Positions 36,124-48,500 are shown, numbered from the stretch's first letter. The stretch: 64,000 nt of DNA from Diphasiastrum complanatum (GCA_029204225.1 CM055113.1:21349798-21413797); one strand, 5' to 3'. The notes: generated by a model not told the origin, from the sequence alone. Program-made: numbers and translations.

Positions 36124-37140
36124 TTGTCCAGACTTTTATACCCAAAAGCATCTATAATCAGAGGTGACACTTTCTTTGTGTTACAGAATTTTATTGTCCA
36201 AATAATTGTAGCCGCTGCTAGCCTCCAAATTGATATATTTGTGACTTTCTGGCTGTTACTTTAACTGGGGTTCGTGGACATAACACCCCCAAGTGATTGT
36301 TTTTGTAAGATATGGAGAAGATATTTTTTGGGAACTGAATTTTTGGATGTTATCTCAAATGTTTGATCAAGAAGTGTTGATGACAATGAGATAATTGCCA
36401 TAGAGCACTCTTCCCATTGGTGTGCAGATACTTTTTTATATAAGATGAACACTTCCTTTCCTTGCATTTGTACATTTTGTGCATCTTTTATGGACCTTTT
36501 ATCATCTAGTATGTCCTTGGCACAATAAATTGCTCAACAACTGAATATATCCTAATGTTTTGAATCAATAATGAAGTGTCATATGCACGGGCAGATTTTA
36601 GTTGCAAGCTAGAAGACTTCCCAAAAGCAAAGAACCTGTGTATACGTACAAACATAACACATCATGCTAATGAAAAATTCTAGAACCATTTCATCAAACA
36701 ACAATCTATGATATTAGATTTTCAGGGCAAATATGCTTCATAACATGTATAATATACAAGGAAAACCCAAATAATCTTTGCTTGATTTTCTAGCTTTTTG
36801 CATGCATTGCAAAATTGCAATTAATCTCATTCATGATGATTTCCACTTGAATGCATAGTCCTTCGCTTGTAGACAATGATGGATAATAATCTGTATACAA
36901 TCTATGATATATGTATCAAACCAAAGATTACTTACTACTGTAGGAACTTGGAACATTACTATATTCAAACATCTCACGAAGGTACGATAAGTATAGATTG
37001 TATCCTCTCTGAGGAATGACGAGTCTTATTTTCAATTGATATAGTTTGTTTCCAGTACCATTGGATGTTGCAATAATATCTTTAACAAAATCAATAGTTA
37101 AGATGAATAGTAAGTGCATGGATCTGCCCAACATAATGGC
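36124..37140. other. 3' flank of INCENP, unassigned
   Basis: AT-rich. AATAAA-like hexamers occur near 36523 and 36567 and might serve as polyadenylation signals. No gene seen. Confidence 0.35.
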
Positions 37141-37143
37141 CTT

Positions 37144-37342
37144 GTGGCTTCATTGCAAAGGGTATGCTGGGGTGATGACAAACTTTTAGTCAATTCTTAT
37201 CACAGGCAATTTTGCAAGTGCCTTAGGCTGTCCAGAATATTTGTGGCTTCATTGCAAAGGGTTATGCTGGGGTGATCACAAAGTTATAGTTGACTTTCAT
37301 CATAGACAATTTTGCAAGCGGTTAGACTGTCCACAATATTTT
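37144..37342. repeat. 99-bp tandem duplication
   Basis: gtggcttcattgcaaaggg at 37144 recurs at 37243. Both units continue with tatgctggggtgat and caattttgcaag and end near a gtccagaatattt/gtccacaatattt landmark. Confidence 0.85.
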
Positions 37343-37672
37343 TGCCCTAAAAAATCAGCACAGTGGATTGTTCAAAGTGCTTATTGACTGGGTGAACGCA
37401 TACCGGTGGCCATACGGAGATTTTTTAAAGCTTTCGGAGTTTTTTTTGGCTTTTTTTTTTATTTTTTATTTTTTATTTGTATTTTTTATTTCTGTCGAAT
37501 TTTCGGCTTTTTTTGAAGATAAATCGTTTCTTCATCGAAATAGGTGTCAGAATAGCTTGAACTACAATTTAGGCAGGAAAAGGCAAAAAAGGGTTGGGCC
37601 CTATATTATGCAAAATAATATAGGATCTAAAAAAGGCTGAAAATGAGGTGAATGTCAATTGCGTGGGAGAAA

Positions 37673-37680
37673 TCTCTCTC

Positions 37681-37739
<59 letters not shown>

Positions 37740-37817
37740 TCACATTATTATTACTACTCAAACCTAAAAAAAAACTTAAAGAACCCTAAAAAAGAAACTC
37801 AAAAAGACTAAAAAATC

Positions 37818-37876
<59 letters not shown>

Positions 37877-38185
37877 TCTCTCTCTCAACTAACATTATTG
37901 CTATTTTTCCTATAACCTAAAAAAACCCTAAAAAATTAAGAAACAGCGCCTCTCTCCTATGCACGCCTCTCCTTCTCTCTCTTGCCTTTTTATACCTTTC
38001 CATTTCTCTTTTTAGAAACTTCTCTTTCTATGAATTTCTAAAGTCCCGTGTTCTCTCTCTAGAAATTTCTATAGTCATGTCATTTTCAAGCATTTCAAAT
38101 GCACTTCAAATGCCCTTCAAATAAACTTTAGGTCAAACGTGGCCCAATCAAAAGGCAAGAAATTGGTTTTCTCCATGATTGCTGA

Positions 38186-38220
<35 letters not shown>

Positions 38221-38464
38221 GAGACTTTCTCGATCCTGATTGAGTTCTTCTCTTTCTCTTTTGTGATTTTATGCATTCTCTCTATCTCTCTCTAGAAACT
38301 TCTTTCTAGGAATTTCTAAAGACACATGTTCTCTCTCTAAAAATTTCTAAAGTCACATGTCAGATTTTCAATGCACTTCAATTGCATTTCAAGTGCCCTT
38401 CAAATATGTTTTAGGGCAAACGTGGACCAATGAGAATATACAAAACATGTTTTGTCTATCATTG

Positions 38465-38535
<71 letters not shown>
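37673..38535. repeat. Cluster of (CT)n microsatellites in tandemly duplicated blocks
   Basis: CT tracts at 37673-37736, 37820-37886, 38190-38219 and 38469-38499, the last turning into (CA)n up to 38535. The DNA between them is also duplicated: ctcaact(c/a)acattatt plus a-rich cctaaaaaa sequence follows the first two tracts, and a roughly 250-bp block (agaaactt..., caatgcacttca, caaacgtgg) precedes each of the last two. Confidence 0.9.
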
Positions 38536-38537
<2 letters not shown>

Positions 38538-38539
38538 TC

Positions 38540-39030
38540 CCTAATGCACCCAAACCCTTAGATTGGGATAGTGTTTGATGGACTAGATCGCACCCTGGAA
38601 GCCAAGATCTATGACTAAAAATTTGTGTCTGACCCTATTCTTTTATTTTGAAGTATTGAAGTGCCCTCTTCATTAGGAAACATTAAAGAATGAAATTTGA
38701 TTCTAGATGGGTTCCGTGCCCTACCTTCAACAAAATATTTTAAAGCTTTTATTTATAAATATTGAAGTTTCTATTTATTTCTTTAAAAAATTTGGTTAAA
38801 GCTTATCTCAAAACTCGTTCTACAAAATGGTCGAGAGAGACTCAACCCTTTTGTTGCTAGAGTCAAACAATTGGATGGCAAAAAATCATCCAATTTGGAA
38901 ATTTTAGATACGAAACCTCTTGATAATGAAATATGTGTGGAGAATGACTTTGATTGGACCATTTTGGTGCATCTCTTACTATGATTGGTTCACATGGTCA
39001 CCTCGATGTGCTTGCTTCTTGCATGGAAAA
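38540..39030. other. No recognisable feature
   Basis: AT-rich DNA; nothing supportable on either strand. Confidence 0.3.
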
Positions 39031-39034
39031 TCCA

Positions 39035-39107
39035 TAATGAATTGGGACTCGAACCTGCAAATTTCGTCTTGACAGGGCGATGCTCTAATCAATTGAATTA
39101 CAATCCC
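39035..39107 (-). pseudogene. tRNA-Asp(GUC)-like sequence, plastid/bacterial type, decayed
   Basis: On the minus strand 73 bases run from GGGATTGTAATTCAATTG (D-arm, A-box like) through the anticodon loop CTGTCAA (anticodon GTC) to GGTTCGAGTCC (T-loop, B-box like). This matches the plastid tRNA-Asp type rather than the nuclear one. The anticodon stem has one mismatch, the T stem is imperfect, and the 3' acceptor strand (TTCATTA) does not pair with GGGATTG, so it cannot make a normal tRNA. It may be a plastid-derived fragment or the tRNA-like head of a SINE. It directly abuts the copia-3 remnant. Confidence 0.7.
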
Positions 39108-39114
39108 ATTGAAT

Positions 39115-39393
39115 ATAGTTTAGTCATTATGTCGATAGATCCATCATTGTTGTACTTTATTTGAAACACCCACTTGCATTCAGTAACATGCTTGTTGATA
39201 GGTGGATCCACAAGCTCCCAAGTGTTGTTAAAAATCAAGGCATCATACTCTTTGGACATGGCTTCAAACCACTCCTTGGATTGGAGTGCATCTTAGACAT
39301 TTCTTGGCTCCTCATGAGAAATGAAAAAAGCATGATATGTGGTGGCATCTTCCACTTGCTTGCCTTTCTCCACATATGTGAGCCATCTTGGCT

Positions 39394-39474
<81 letters not shown>

Positions 39475-40005
39475 TTCTTGGTGTGATTGCTTGAAGATCC
39501 TCCTCCTCAAGCCTTGACCCTAACATATCTTAATTTGAATCAAGATTGATGATTGTAGATTCTTCATGAGATGACTTGATCTCGGCCCCTTCCAAGTTGA
39601 GCTTTTGATCTTCATGGAAGATCACATCTCTACTTACAATAATCTTGTTTGTAGAGGGAACATAGATTCTATAGGCTTTCTTGGTTGATGAATATCCAAC
39701 CATTACACCTTTGATAGAACTAGGATCATCCTTCTTCCTAGTCTCTAAAGGCACATGCACAAAGCAAATACAACCAAAGATTCTTAGGTGATCTACCTCC
39801 TAGAGCAAGATTTGGAAGTCTATTACAAAGTAATTGGCACATGAAATTGCTTCTTCCAAAAAATCTTTTGCATCTCAAAGCTTTCAACTTACAAGAAAAT
39901 TGATTTTCAACTAGAGCTTTAAACTTAGGAAGACATCAAACACCATGGATTTAGAAACAAAAAATACACCCAGGAAAATCGTGTGTAATCATCTATAAAA
40001 CTTAC
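39115..40005 (-). mobile_element. copia-3 remnant: integrase to RT start, carrying a CT tract
   Basis: Minus-strand reading from 40005 down: FIDDYTRFSWVYF (integrase catalytic core), then VDHLRIFGC and HVPLETRKKDDPSS with GVMVGYSSTKKAYRIYVPS and IIVSRDVIFHED (integrase end), then a CT microsatellite (39398-39471 on the plus strand), then EWFEAMSKEYDALIFNNTWE and CKWVFQIKYNNDGSID (RT start). It stops next to the tRNA-Asp-like sequence. Several frameshifts and stops. Confidence 0.85.
39398..39471. repeat. (CT)n microsatellite inside copia-3
   Basis: A CT tract of about 74 bp lies between the integrase end and the RT start of copia-3, where the linker of the polyprotein should be. Confidence 0.97.
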
Positions 40006-40289
40006 AAAGCAAGGCATAATCGGTTCAGGCCTGGAGATCAGTCAATGAGGGGGGTGGAGAGCAAGGGATAAAGGCATGCCAAGAAGCATCTATAGAGGAA
40101 GTGGAGAGAAGGTTAATAAGCCTTTTTCCTTTATTTGTATTATAAGTACGCTTTTTATTGCAAAGGACCCTTCGATATGTGCGCATGATATCATGGAGGA
40201 GATAGGGTGATTGTCAATGGGTAACTTGACAATCAGAGTCATACCAAAGTTGTTTAGGAGCACAAGTTCTATGTGAATGAGAACTGGTT

Positions 40290-41551
40290 TGTTGTTGCAC
40301 AGGTTTAGGTTGCAGGATTGCAAACCAATGAATACTCCTATTGAACCAGGTAAAAAGCTTTCTAAGCTTGATGAGTCACAGTCATTTGATGCTACACTGT
40401 ATAGACAGTTAGTAGGGAGCTTGATTTACCTTACCATGACTAGACCAGATATATGCTATGTTGTTGGCATTGTAAGTCAATTTATGGCAGCACCTACAAA
40501 ACACATTGGAAGACAACTAAACGCATTTTGCGTTATGTGAAAGGCACTTCAGAGTATGGCTTGATTTAAAGGAAGCATGATGGTTTACCTGAGTTGTGTG
40601 GCTATGTGGATGCGGATTGGGGAGGTGACTATGATGATCGTAGATCCACCACAGGGTATGTATTCCAGTTATGTGGTAGTTGCTTTTCCTGGTCTAGTAA
40701 GAAGCAAAGTACAATTGCTCTTTCCACCACAGAAGCAGAGTATAAGGCAATGTGTAGTGTAGCATAAGAAGCTATATGGTTGAGACAAATCTTGGAAGAA
40801 GTTGGCATGAAGTAGAAAAATCCCACGACTTTACATAGCGACAGTCAGAGTGGCATTTAGCTAGCAAAGAATCCAGTGTTCCATGCGAGAACTAAACACA
40901 TTGAGATTCAGTATCACTTTATACGTGAGAGGCTGCTGAGTCGTAAAATTCATGTTGTTCATTGTAGCACAGAAGAACAACTAGCTGATATTTTCACTAA
41001 GCCACTTACTGGAGAAAAGTTTGATAAGTTTAGATCAAAGCTTTCTGTACTTAAAGTTTGTTGACTTTAAAGCTATGTATATGACTGTATAAAAAGTAGA
41101 CTCTACTTTAAGGGAGAGAGTTAGAATTAAAGTAGAATCACTGTGTTACTTTACTGTGGGTCCTATCAGTGGATAAGGATCAGTTGGCCTCGCCACGAGG
41201 CAAGTCGACGGGACATGCGTCCCACCAAGGAGGGTCTTCCATAAGTGTCTACTAACTTATGGGACTAATCTGTTTCTAGCCTTTCTAGAACTTCTAACTT
41301 AGGATTTATTTAGAACTTCAATTTTCTTAACTTAAGATAAAATATTTCTAATCTTAAGTTTCCTAAGTCTAAGTTCTAAATCTAAGTTTAAACTATTTTA
41401 TTATTATTTAAGCTTCTACTCATGGACTTACAAAACACATGCCATGGCCTGAAGTTTATTGACAGATACTCATACGTGGTCTTACAAAACACATGCCACA
41501 GAGTTATTTTATAATTTTTTTATTTTCTCTGTGTTAGCAGAGTTGCTAACA
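40290..41551 (+). mobile_element. copia-4: RT end, RNase H and 3' LTR
   Basis: Frames read CKPMNTPIEPGKKLSKLDES, YRQLVGSLIYLTMTRPDICY, then (shifted) [45 protein letters not shown] and EEQLADIFTKPLTGEKF, the C-terminal RT/RNase H of a copia element; several frameshifts and stops. After the stop near 41062 a purine run aagggagag leads to a 3' LTR of about 430 bp, from AGTTAGAATTAAAG (41119) to TTGCTAACA (41551). Upstream pol and the 5' LTR are absent. It abuts copia-3 in opposite orientation. Confidence 0.85.
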
Positions 41552-41699
41552 TTATCCCCCTCCTTATTGGATTGGTGGTCCCACACCAATCAACGCCAAG
41601 TTCGTCCTGGTTTTTTTGTGCTTCTTGGAGGCGAGACTGTTGTTGTCGGGAGTGGTAGATGGTTCAAAGGTTTTATTAGACCTAGCGCTTCACCTTTTG

Positions 41700-42600
41700 G
41701 AGCCCCAATGTTGTTCATGGAAAAGGCGGACAACAGGAACACTGTTCGGGATCAGCAAACGAAAGTACTGTTAAATCAAGTGAAAACTTTATCTGCTCCC
41801 AATTTGGGCTTTCAGCTTGAATTTTTTTCAAAAAAAACCTAAAGTTGTAGATGATTGGTTGACCAAGTGGACCGGTTATTTTAATCTACACGGAATTCTT
41901 GAAAAAAAAAAGATTGAGAGTGTTATTCTATTCTTCCGTGGGAAAGTTTCGTCGTGGTGGCATGATCTGCAACCAAAAACTACCACATGGGACGAGTTTA
42001 TGGAAGTGTTCACAAAGTTGTTTTTGGATTATTGCAAAATGGGTACTCGGAGTTTGGACTCGTACCTGCAAGATTTTATGGATTTATGGAATAAAGTTCC
42101 CTCATTCGATGCAAAACTGGCAATGTGGCAGTTTATCCTAGGTCTGCCTGCAGATTATCAGAATGAGTGTAAGCGTAATGTGCTTCAAACTTTCGATGAT
42201 GTGGTATAATAGAGGAAAGAAAAGAGTTCGTGGTAACAAAAAATCTAAGTATTTTGATGAACTAAATCAAACTGCATCTGAGTTTAGACAAAAGAAGCGT
42301 TTGTCCCGGAAAAAGACAAGAATGACCAATGTGTGTTTCCATTGTAGTAAGCCTGGACACGTTATGAAATTTTGCCCAGAACGAAAGAAAGGCGCAGCTC
42401 AAGTGATTGAGATGCCAAGTAAAGAAAATCTTAAGTTGGAAATTAATAAAGTTAATTGTGAGTGCGATTGTTCTTTTAGTACTACTTCATTCTTGCCAAA
42501 TGATTTATTTCATTTGAAAGGCACTGTTAAAGGACATGAAGTTAGTATTTTAGTGGACAATGGATCTACTCATAATTTCATTAACTCTGGTCTTGTGTAG
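41700..42600 (+). pseudogene. gypsy-B gag with zinc knuckle
   Basis: The capsid-like part covers 41728-42209 in two overlapping frames (shift near 41830) and includes WLTKWTGYFNLHGI and FFRGKVSSWWHDLQPKTTTW. A further frame (to 42600) has the CCHC knuckle CFHCSKPGHVMKFC, matching CX2CX4HX4C. It ends in the protease-like motif ILVDNGSTHNFINSG, where the usual D-S-G reads D-N-G. Gag builds the particle; the knuckle binds RNA. Frame shifts break it. Confidence 0.85.
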
Positions 42601-42999
42601 AAACTCGGCCTAGAAACTGAAGCCAGTAACCATAGATATTGAGTTTATCTAGCTTCAGGTGCGAAGTTGGAGACGTGGGATGTTAAATTTCCAAGACTCC
42701 CAGTTTGATCCAAGATTATAGAGAGTTAATTGATTTTTATGTTCTAGATTTAGCACATACGGACATAATTCTAGGATACGAGTGGTTATTTAATAAGCAT
42801 CTTGAAATAGATTTTGAGAAGCATGTTCTCTTTTTTCAGGAGGGTAAAGAAATAGCTACACTATATGGAGACAAATATGTACATCCATCTTGGATGAGTT
42901 CATTTGCTAATGTAATGGAAATTTTTGATTCGTAGTATGAAGCTTATTCCTTATTTGCTAAGCCAATTTTGGATTTATCTAAAATGCATCTAAGTAGTT

Positions 43000-44460
43000 G
43001 TGAATTGTCAAAGATTCTTAACTCTATAGACTTAGATCAGGAGCAAATTGAGAAGAATAAGATACTGTCTAAATTTAAAGATGTATTTCTAGAAGAATTA
43101 CCTCATGGAATACCACCGTCCAAATTGGTAGACCATAAGATAGAGTTAATTCCAAGTAGTCACCCTATCTCTAGACAACCTTACGAGTTCTCTCCAAAAG
43201 AGAGATAGAGATTACTAAGAAAATTGAAAAATACCTAAAGATGGGTCATATTCAGCCAAGTAAGTCACCTTGGGGTGCTCTTGTTCTTCTTAAATCAAAG
43301 AAAGATGGAGGCTTCAGGTTGTGTGTGGCTACAAGGGGTCAAATAAGGTAACTATTAAAAAAAAATATCCTTTGCCTCGTATGGATGATCTGGTAGATCG
43401 ATTAGGTGGAGCTAAATACTTCACAAAGATAGATCTTAAAACCAGATATCATCAGATTAGGATTCATCCGAATGATGTGCAAAAGACTAGTTTTTGGACG
43501 AGATTCGATCATTACGAATTTCTCGTGCTTCCGTTTGGGTTGACAAATGCACCGGCTAAGTTCCAGCAGATGATGAACAATTTTTTTCGTCCATATCTAG
43601 GGAAGTATGCGGTTGTATTCTTAGATGATATTCTCATCTACAATAGGACACTTAAGGAGCATTTGAGTCATCTTAAGACTGTCTTAGATATTCTCAGACG
43701 AGAGAAACTTTATGCTAAAGAATCTAAATGTGAGTTTTTTAAGCATGAGTTGTTGTGCCTCGGTCATAAGATCACCCGTAGTGGGTTGGAGATTGACAAG
43801 AGTAAGGTCAAGACAGTGCTTGAGTTGTTGATACCGAAGATGGTTAGAGAAGTTAAATTTTCTCGGTTTTACAGTTTTCTTTTGTAAGTCAATTGAGGAT
43901 TATGCAAAAGTGGCACACCATTAAATAATTTGACTAAAGGTAGAGTTAACAAAAAGAAAAAGAGAGGTCAACCTAGTGAGCCTATTGAGTGGAATGATGA
44001 ATTGAACAAATGCTTTGAGAAACTCAAGCAAATGGTTGCTTAAGCTCCCATTTTACAGATCGCGAATCCTGATACACCTTACGACGTGCAAATTGACGCA
44101 AGTGATTCGACGATAGGAGCAGTTCTTCTACAAGATTAGGCCGATATCATTTGAAAGCAAGAAACTCATGGGGCTTCAGTTGCCTCAGTTGAGAAGGAGT
44201 TATTTGTTGTGATACATGCACTTAAAACTTGGAGACATTACTTTTAGTCAGTTTATAGTGTATACAGATCACCAGCCTCTAAAGTACTTTTGTAATCAGA
44301 ATGATCTGAGAGGTCGTAAAGCTCACTGGGCTGAGCTTATGTAGGAATTTGATCATGAAATTTGATACATCAAGGGCAGTTCTAACCAAGTTGCGGATGC
44401 GCTTAGTCGAATTGGTGAATTAAATGAACTTTCATTCACCCATATTTCCACTGATTTATA
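43000..44460 (+). pseudogene. gypsy-B reverse transcriptase and RNase H
   Basis: RT homology starts near 43080 (VFLEELPHGIPPSK). After a stop at 43208 and a shift, the frame 43321-43887 carries YPLPRMDDLVDRLGGAKYFT, the A-motif IDLKTRYHQIRI, LPFGLTNAPAKFQ and the catalytic FLDD box (43618-43629), so the active-site aspartates are kept. RNase H continues in broken frames: QIDASDSTIGAVLLQ (44090-44134), ALKTWRHY and DLRGRKAHWAEL, ending near VADALSRIGEL (44390-44420). Multiple stops. Confidence 0.87.
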
Positions 44461-44466
44461 TCTTTC

Positions 44467-44469
<3 letters not shown>

Positions 44470-44527
<58 letters not shown>
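44470..44527. repeat. (GA)n microsatellite within gypsy-B pol
   Basis: About 58 bp of GA between the RNase H end and the integrase start. It would read as an Arg-Glu run that is in frame with the following integrase segment. Confidence 0.97.
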
Positions 44528-44528
<1 letters not shown>

Positions 44529-44539
44529 GTGAATCAGAT

Positions 44540-47170
44540 TCTCATTCTAGTCCCATCTGGAAGATGGTGGAGACAAGAAAAAATGAGAATGGAATAGAGA
44601 TTTACTCACAGGGGTCTCAAGCTCCTAAGAAAGATAAGAAGATAGCTGAACAGTTCTCTATCCGAGGTGGTTTACTATTTCGGAATGGAAAAATTTGTGT
44701 ACTAGCAGATGATGAGTTAAAGAAGAGGATTCTTTATGAGTGTCCCCCCTGTGCAGGTCATTCGGGTATACACAGGACTTTGGACTTGGTCAGAAGAGAG
44801 TTTTATTGGCCAAAACTCAAGACATTTGTCGAGTCTTATGTGGTTAAATGTGTTGGATTATTTTCCTTCCTACCAATCGACTAATCAATTTTTAATCTTC
44901 ATCCAACTGTTTATCCAGTTCTGCGGATTCTCCCGTGTTTTACACAGTCTGCAGAATTACAAGTGTTTTTACACAGTCTACATAAATACATCGAGTTTGA
45001 CAACAGTGTCGAGAATTTTCTCTCACTATGAAACCCGATAGTGTCGCCTTTTTGCTACAGTCAATTTTCTCTTAAAGAGATACTGTCAAAAATTGCAAGT
45101 AAAAATACAATGTCGCATTTTTCGCGTTTTTCGCCTATCAAGAATTGCGAGTAAAATTGTAGTGTCGCATTTTTTGCATATTTTCAAAGTGCCTCAAATG
45201 TTAAGAAAATGACTTTGGCAAAGTGTGGGGCTACCCCAATATTCAGCAAATGAGATTTTGCTTCACTGTTGCATCTCTCACAAAAGACGCATTTTTCTCT
45301 TTCTCCCTGATGACAATTACGTTCATTTCTGTAGAGTAACAGTCATGTTCATTTATGCAGATAGACTGTTTATGACCAAATGTCACCGCTTATCAGCAAA
45401 CAACTTCCAAGAAGAGCTGGATGAATGCCAGCAGACTCCAGCCAATTGGCAGTCGCATTTGACGACCTAATTGCTTAAGAAAAATAGCTGTTTATATTTC
45501 AACATCTTAATTTAGAAATCAAGTATTGAATAGTTAGCTTTCTCTCAAGCCTGCGAGCTTGAACACTCGTGAGCATTCTAGCTCAGTTCTTTAGATTGAT
45601 TAGAGATTGCTATTGCACTTACTATTATCAGTAGTCGCTCAGAAATAGCTTAGAGTATGCGGCTTTGATCCGCAAACTTGTTGTACTCATTTACACCTAT
45701 TTCGCTTTCATACTGAATCAACACTATCTTCTTATTGCGTTCAGCTTTGTCTCAGAATGGATGCGTTTCTCTAATTCTTCGTGACTGATTATTTGTCTGA
45801 TAATTCAATGCTTTAAATGTTTGGCTACATAGTCACTGTAGTACTGATGATTTCAAAGCTAGTTACTATAAGATCGAACGTGATTTTTATCGGTATCGTT
45901 TTGTTCAAAATTGATAGCGTAGTCATGCATGAAGAAAGAGGAAGATAGTTTATTCTGCTGCGCATGATAAGTTTTCTTTCTTGTCGTTCAAATTATTTTT
46001 ATTCGATTCTTTTAGACCTATCTTTTACGCACCTCTTTCTGACAAAATGTAGACCTTGTCAGTTAGCCAAAGCTGAACGCTTGAAGACTGGAGGGTTGTT
46101 ACATCCCCTAGATATCCCTAAAAAATGACGGGAAAGTATATCTATGGATTTTGTGGTTGGGACTTCCAAGGACCCACACCAAAATGATTCTATTTGGGTT
46201 GTGGTGGACCTACTTTTATACCAGTCAAGTCAACTACTAAGGCTTTGGATTTAGCCCAGATCTTTGTGGAAAGATCATTTAGGCTTTATGGACTGCCAAG
46301 TGATATAGTTAGTGATAGAGATCCTAAATTTATAGGTCACTTTTGGTCAGCTATATTCCATAAGCTAGAAACCTTGCTTAATTTTAGTTCTTCTGATCAT
46401 CCTGCATCAGATGGCTAGACTGAGAGAACTAATCAGACTATGGAGGATATGTTGAGAACATATGTGTCTCACATGCAATCTCAGTGGGAAGATTACGTTC
46501 CTTTGATTGAGTTTGCTTATAACAGTAGGAAACATTCTGCTACTGGTTATAGTCCGTTTATGCTGATGTACAGTTTTCAACCTAGATCTCCAATAAATGT
46601 GGAGACGAAGTATGTTAAGATCCAGAAAGTTGTGGATTTCTTGCATGATATGTGTGAAATGTTGCAAGTGGCCCATGATTGTATTCGGAGTTCTCATGAT
46701 AGAGCTAAGCACTATGCCGATCTTAAGAGGTCTCCTAGAGATTTTAAAGTTGATGACTGGATATATCTTGGAATACCTAAGGATTTTAAGACTATGCGTA
46801 CGGGGAAGCATTATAAAATGTCTACCAGATATTGTGGACCATTTCGGATTATAAAGAAAACTAGTTCTTTAGCTTATGAACTAGATCTTCAGAACAAGTC
46901 TATAGCTCACCTTGTTTTCATGTAAGCCGTTTAAAATTAAGCTTACATGAAGGTGACGTAGTTGGTTCAGAGGAAGATCTTACCCATTTGGAGGACTTAT
47001 CGCTTAGTGTTCCTTTGGAACCTGAAAAGGTACTCAGAACCGGAGATAAACAATTGAGAAATTGTCTATCTCTGAGTACTTGATTAGGTGGAAGGGACGG
47101 ACTGAGGATGATGATTTGTGGGAGCAGGTCGAAAGCATAAAGAAGAATTTTCCTAGGTTTTACTTCTAGA
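44540..47170 (+). pseudogene. gypsy-B integrase and chromodomain-like tail, split by a solo LTR
   Basis: Left part 44564-44850: GHSGIHRTLDLVRREFYWP, the HHCC zinc-binding start. The solo LTR interrupts it between the two cysteines. Right part from 46050: CQLAKAERLKTGGLLHPLD, SIWVVVD, GLPSDIVSDRDPKFIGHFW (catalytic Asp), TNQTMEDMLRTYVSHMQSQW, LIEFAYNSRKHSATGYSPF and ELDLQNKSIAHLVF. The C-terminal segment 47050-47170 reads YLIRWKGRTEDDDLWEQV, a chromodomain-like tail that in chromoviruses helps steer insertion into chromatin. Stops and shifts near 46110, 46200-46420 and 46923. Confidence 0.87.
44851..46044 (+). mobile_element. Solo LTR of family L, 1194 bp, with 5-bp target duplication
   Basis: Begins TGTTGGATTATTTTCC and ends CTCTTTCTGACA. 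It is flanked by perfect AAATG copies at 44846-44850 and 46045-46049. TG...CA ends plus a 5-bp duplication define an LTR retrotransposon; with no internal region this is a solo LTR left by recombination. Its length and TGTTGGATT start suit a copia-type LTR, but the superfamily is unproven. Internal repeats around GTGTCGCATTTTT lie at 45040-45180. Other copies: 22085-23045 and 25719-26899. Confidence 0.95.
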
Positions 47171-47189
47171 GATAGAAGTGGTTCAAGCA

Positions 47190-47804
<615 letters not shown>

Positions 47805-47829
47805 GCTATGCAAGTTGAGGCAAAGTTGC

Positions 47830-48500
47830 GCTCCATGTGACGATCCCATACTACAATCAACACAATAATTTTTTAAAAATTATTAACATACATTATGTTT
47901 CATGAAACTCAAGCTCAATTTGTGGATACTTGTCAAAAACCATAAAAGATGGTTAAATTTCAAATAATTATATTCATGGTTATGGAGGGCATCCATACAC
48001 TGATCTTTAAGCTAAGAATGATCAAGATCCTGAAAAACCACTTACTTGGAAGAATTCCACCACTAAGAAAAAAGAGCAAAGAGCTACTACCAAAAAGCTA
48101 CAAAAAACAGAAAGCATCTCCAACTTCGAATCAATGCAAGCCTAAAGCTCTGATACCATTGTAAAGATCACATTATGTAGATCTTTAAGATCATATTGCA
48201 AACACCAAAAGGGGGGCTATGGAGCTAAACCATGAAAAACTAAAGATCAATAGCTTCACCCCTCGAGCAATGATGATTGGATACAAGACGACTGGCAACT
48301 GAAAATTGGAATATGGAAATGGAGTATGGTGAGTTTTTCTGGGTATATTTAGACCCCAAATTCAAAGGGGAAACATTTGAAGACAATATTCTACAATCTA
48401 AACTTAGAAATAATGGCATGGAAGATATATAACATTGGAGTGATGGCGATATGTTAATCATAATAATGTCATTGTATGACACTAATATGCATCATTTGAT
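47830..48500 (-). mobile_element. gypsy-C: leader, primer-binding site and LTR end of a related element
   Basis: On the minus strand TGGTATCAGAGC (48158-48147) is a primer-binding site for initiator tRNA-Met. The preceding LTR end reads GATCTTTACA, then one base. The LTR side (48159-48230) resembles the gypsy-A LTR end at 17793-17860 (agatctt...aag, ccaaaagg). The leader side (47990-48146) resembles gypsy-A leader at 17620-17779 (ttccaccac, agcaaagag). Pol was not found; the LTR's outer end is not defined, so 48500 is approximate. Confidence 0.65.

Noticed and set aside
39035-39107. Functional tRNA-Asp gene
   Set aside because: The acceptor stem does not pair and two other stems are damaged.
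40090-40323. Minus-strand frame between copia-3 and copia-4
   Set aside because: No similarity recognised; short and overlapping the start of copia-4.
44851-46044. Host intron or gene inside gypsy-B
   Set aside because: TG...CA ends with perfect 5-bp duplications and related copies show a solo LTR; its short frames have no family resemblance.
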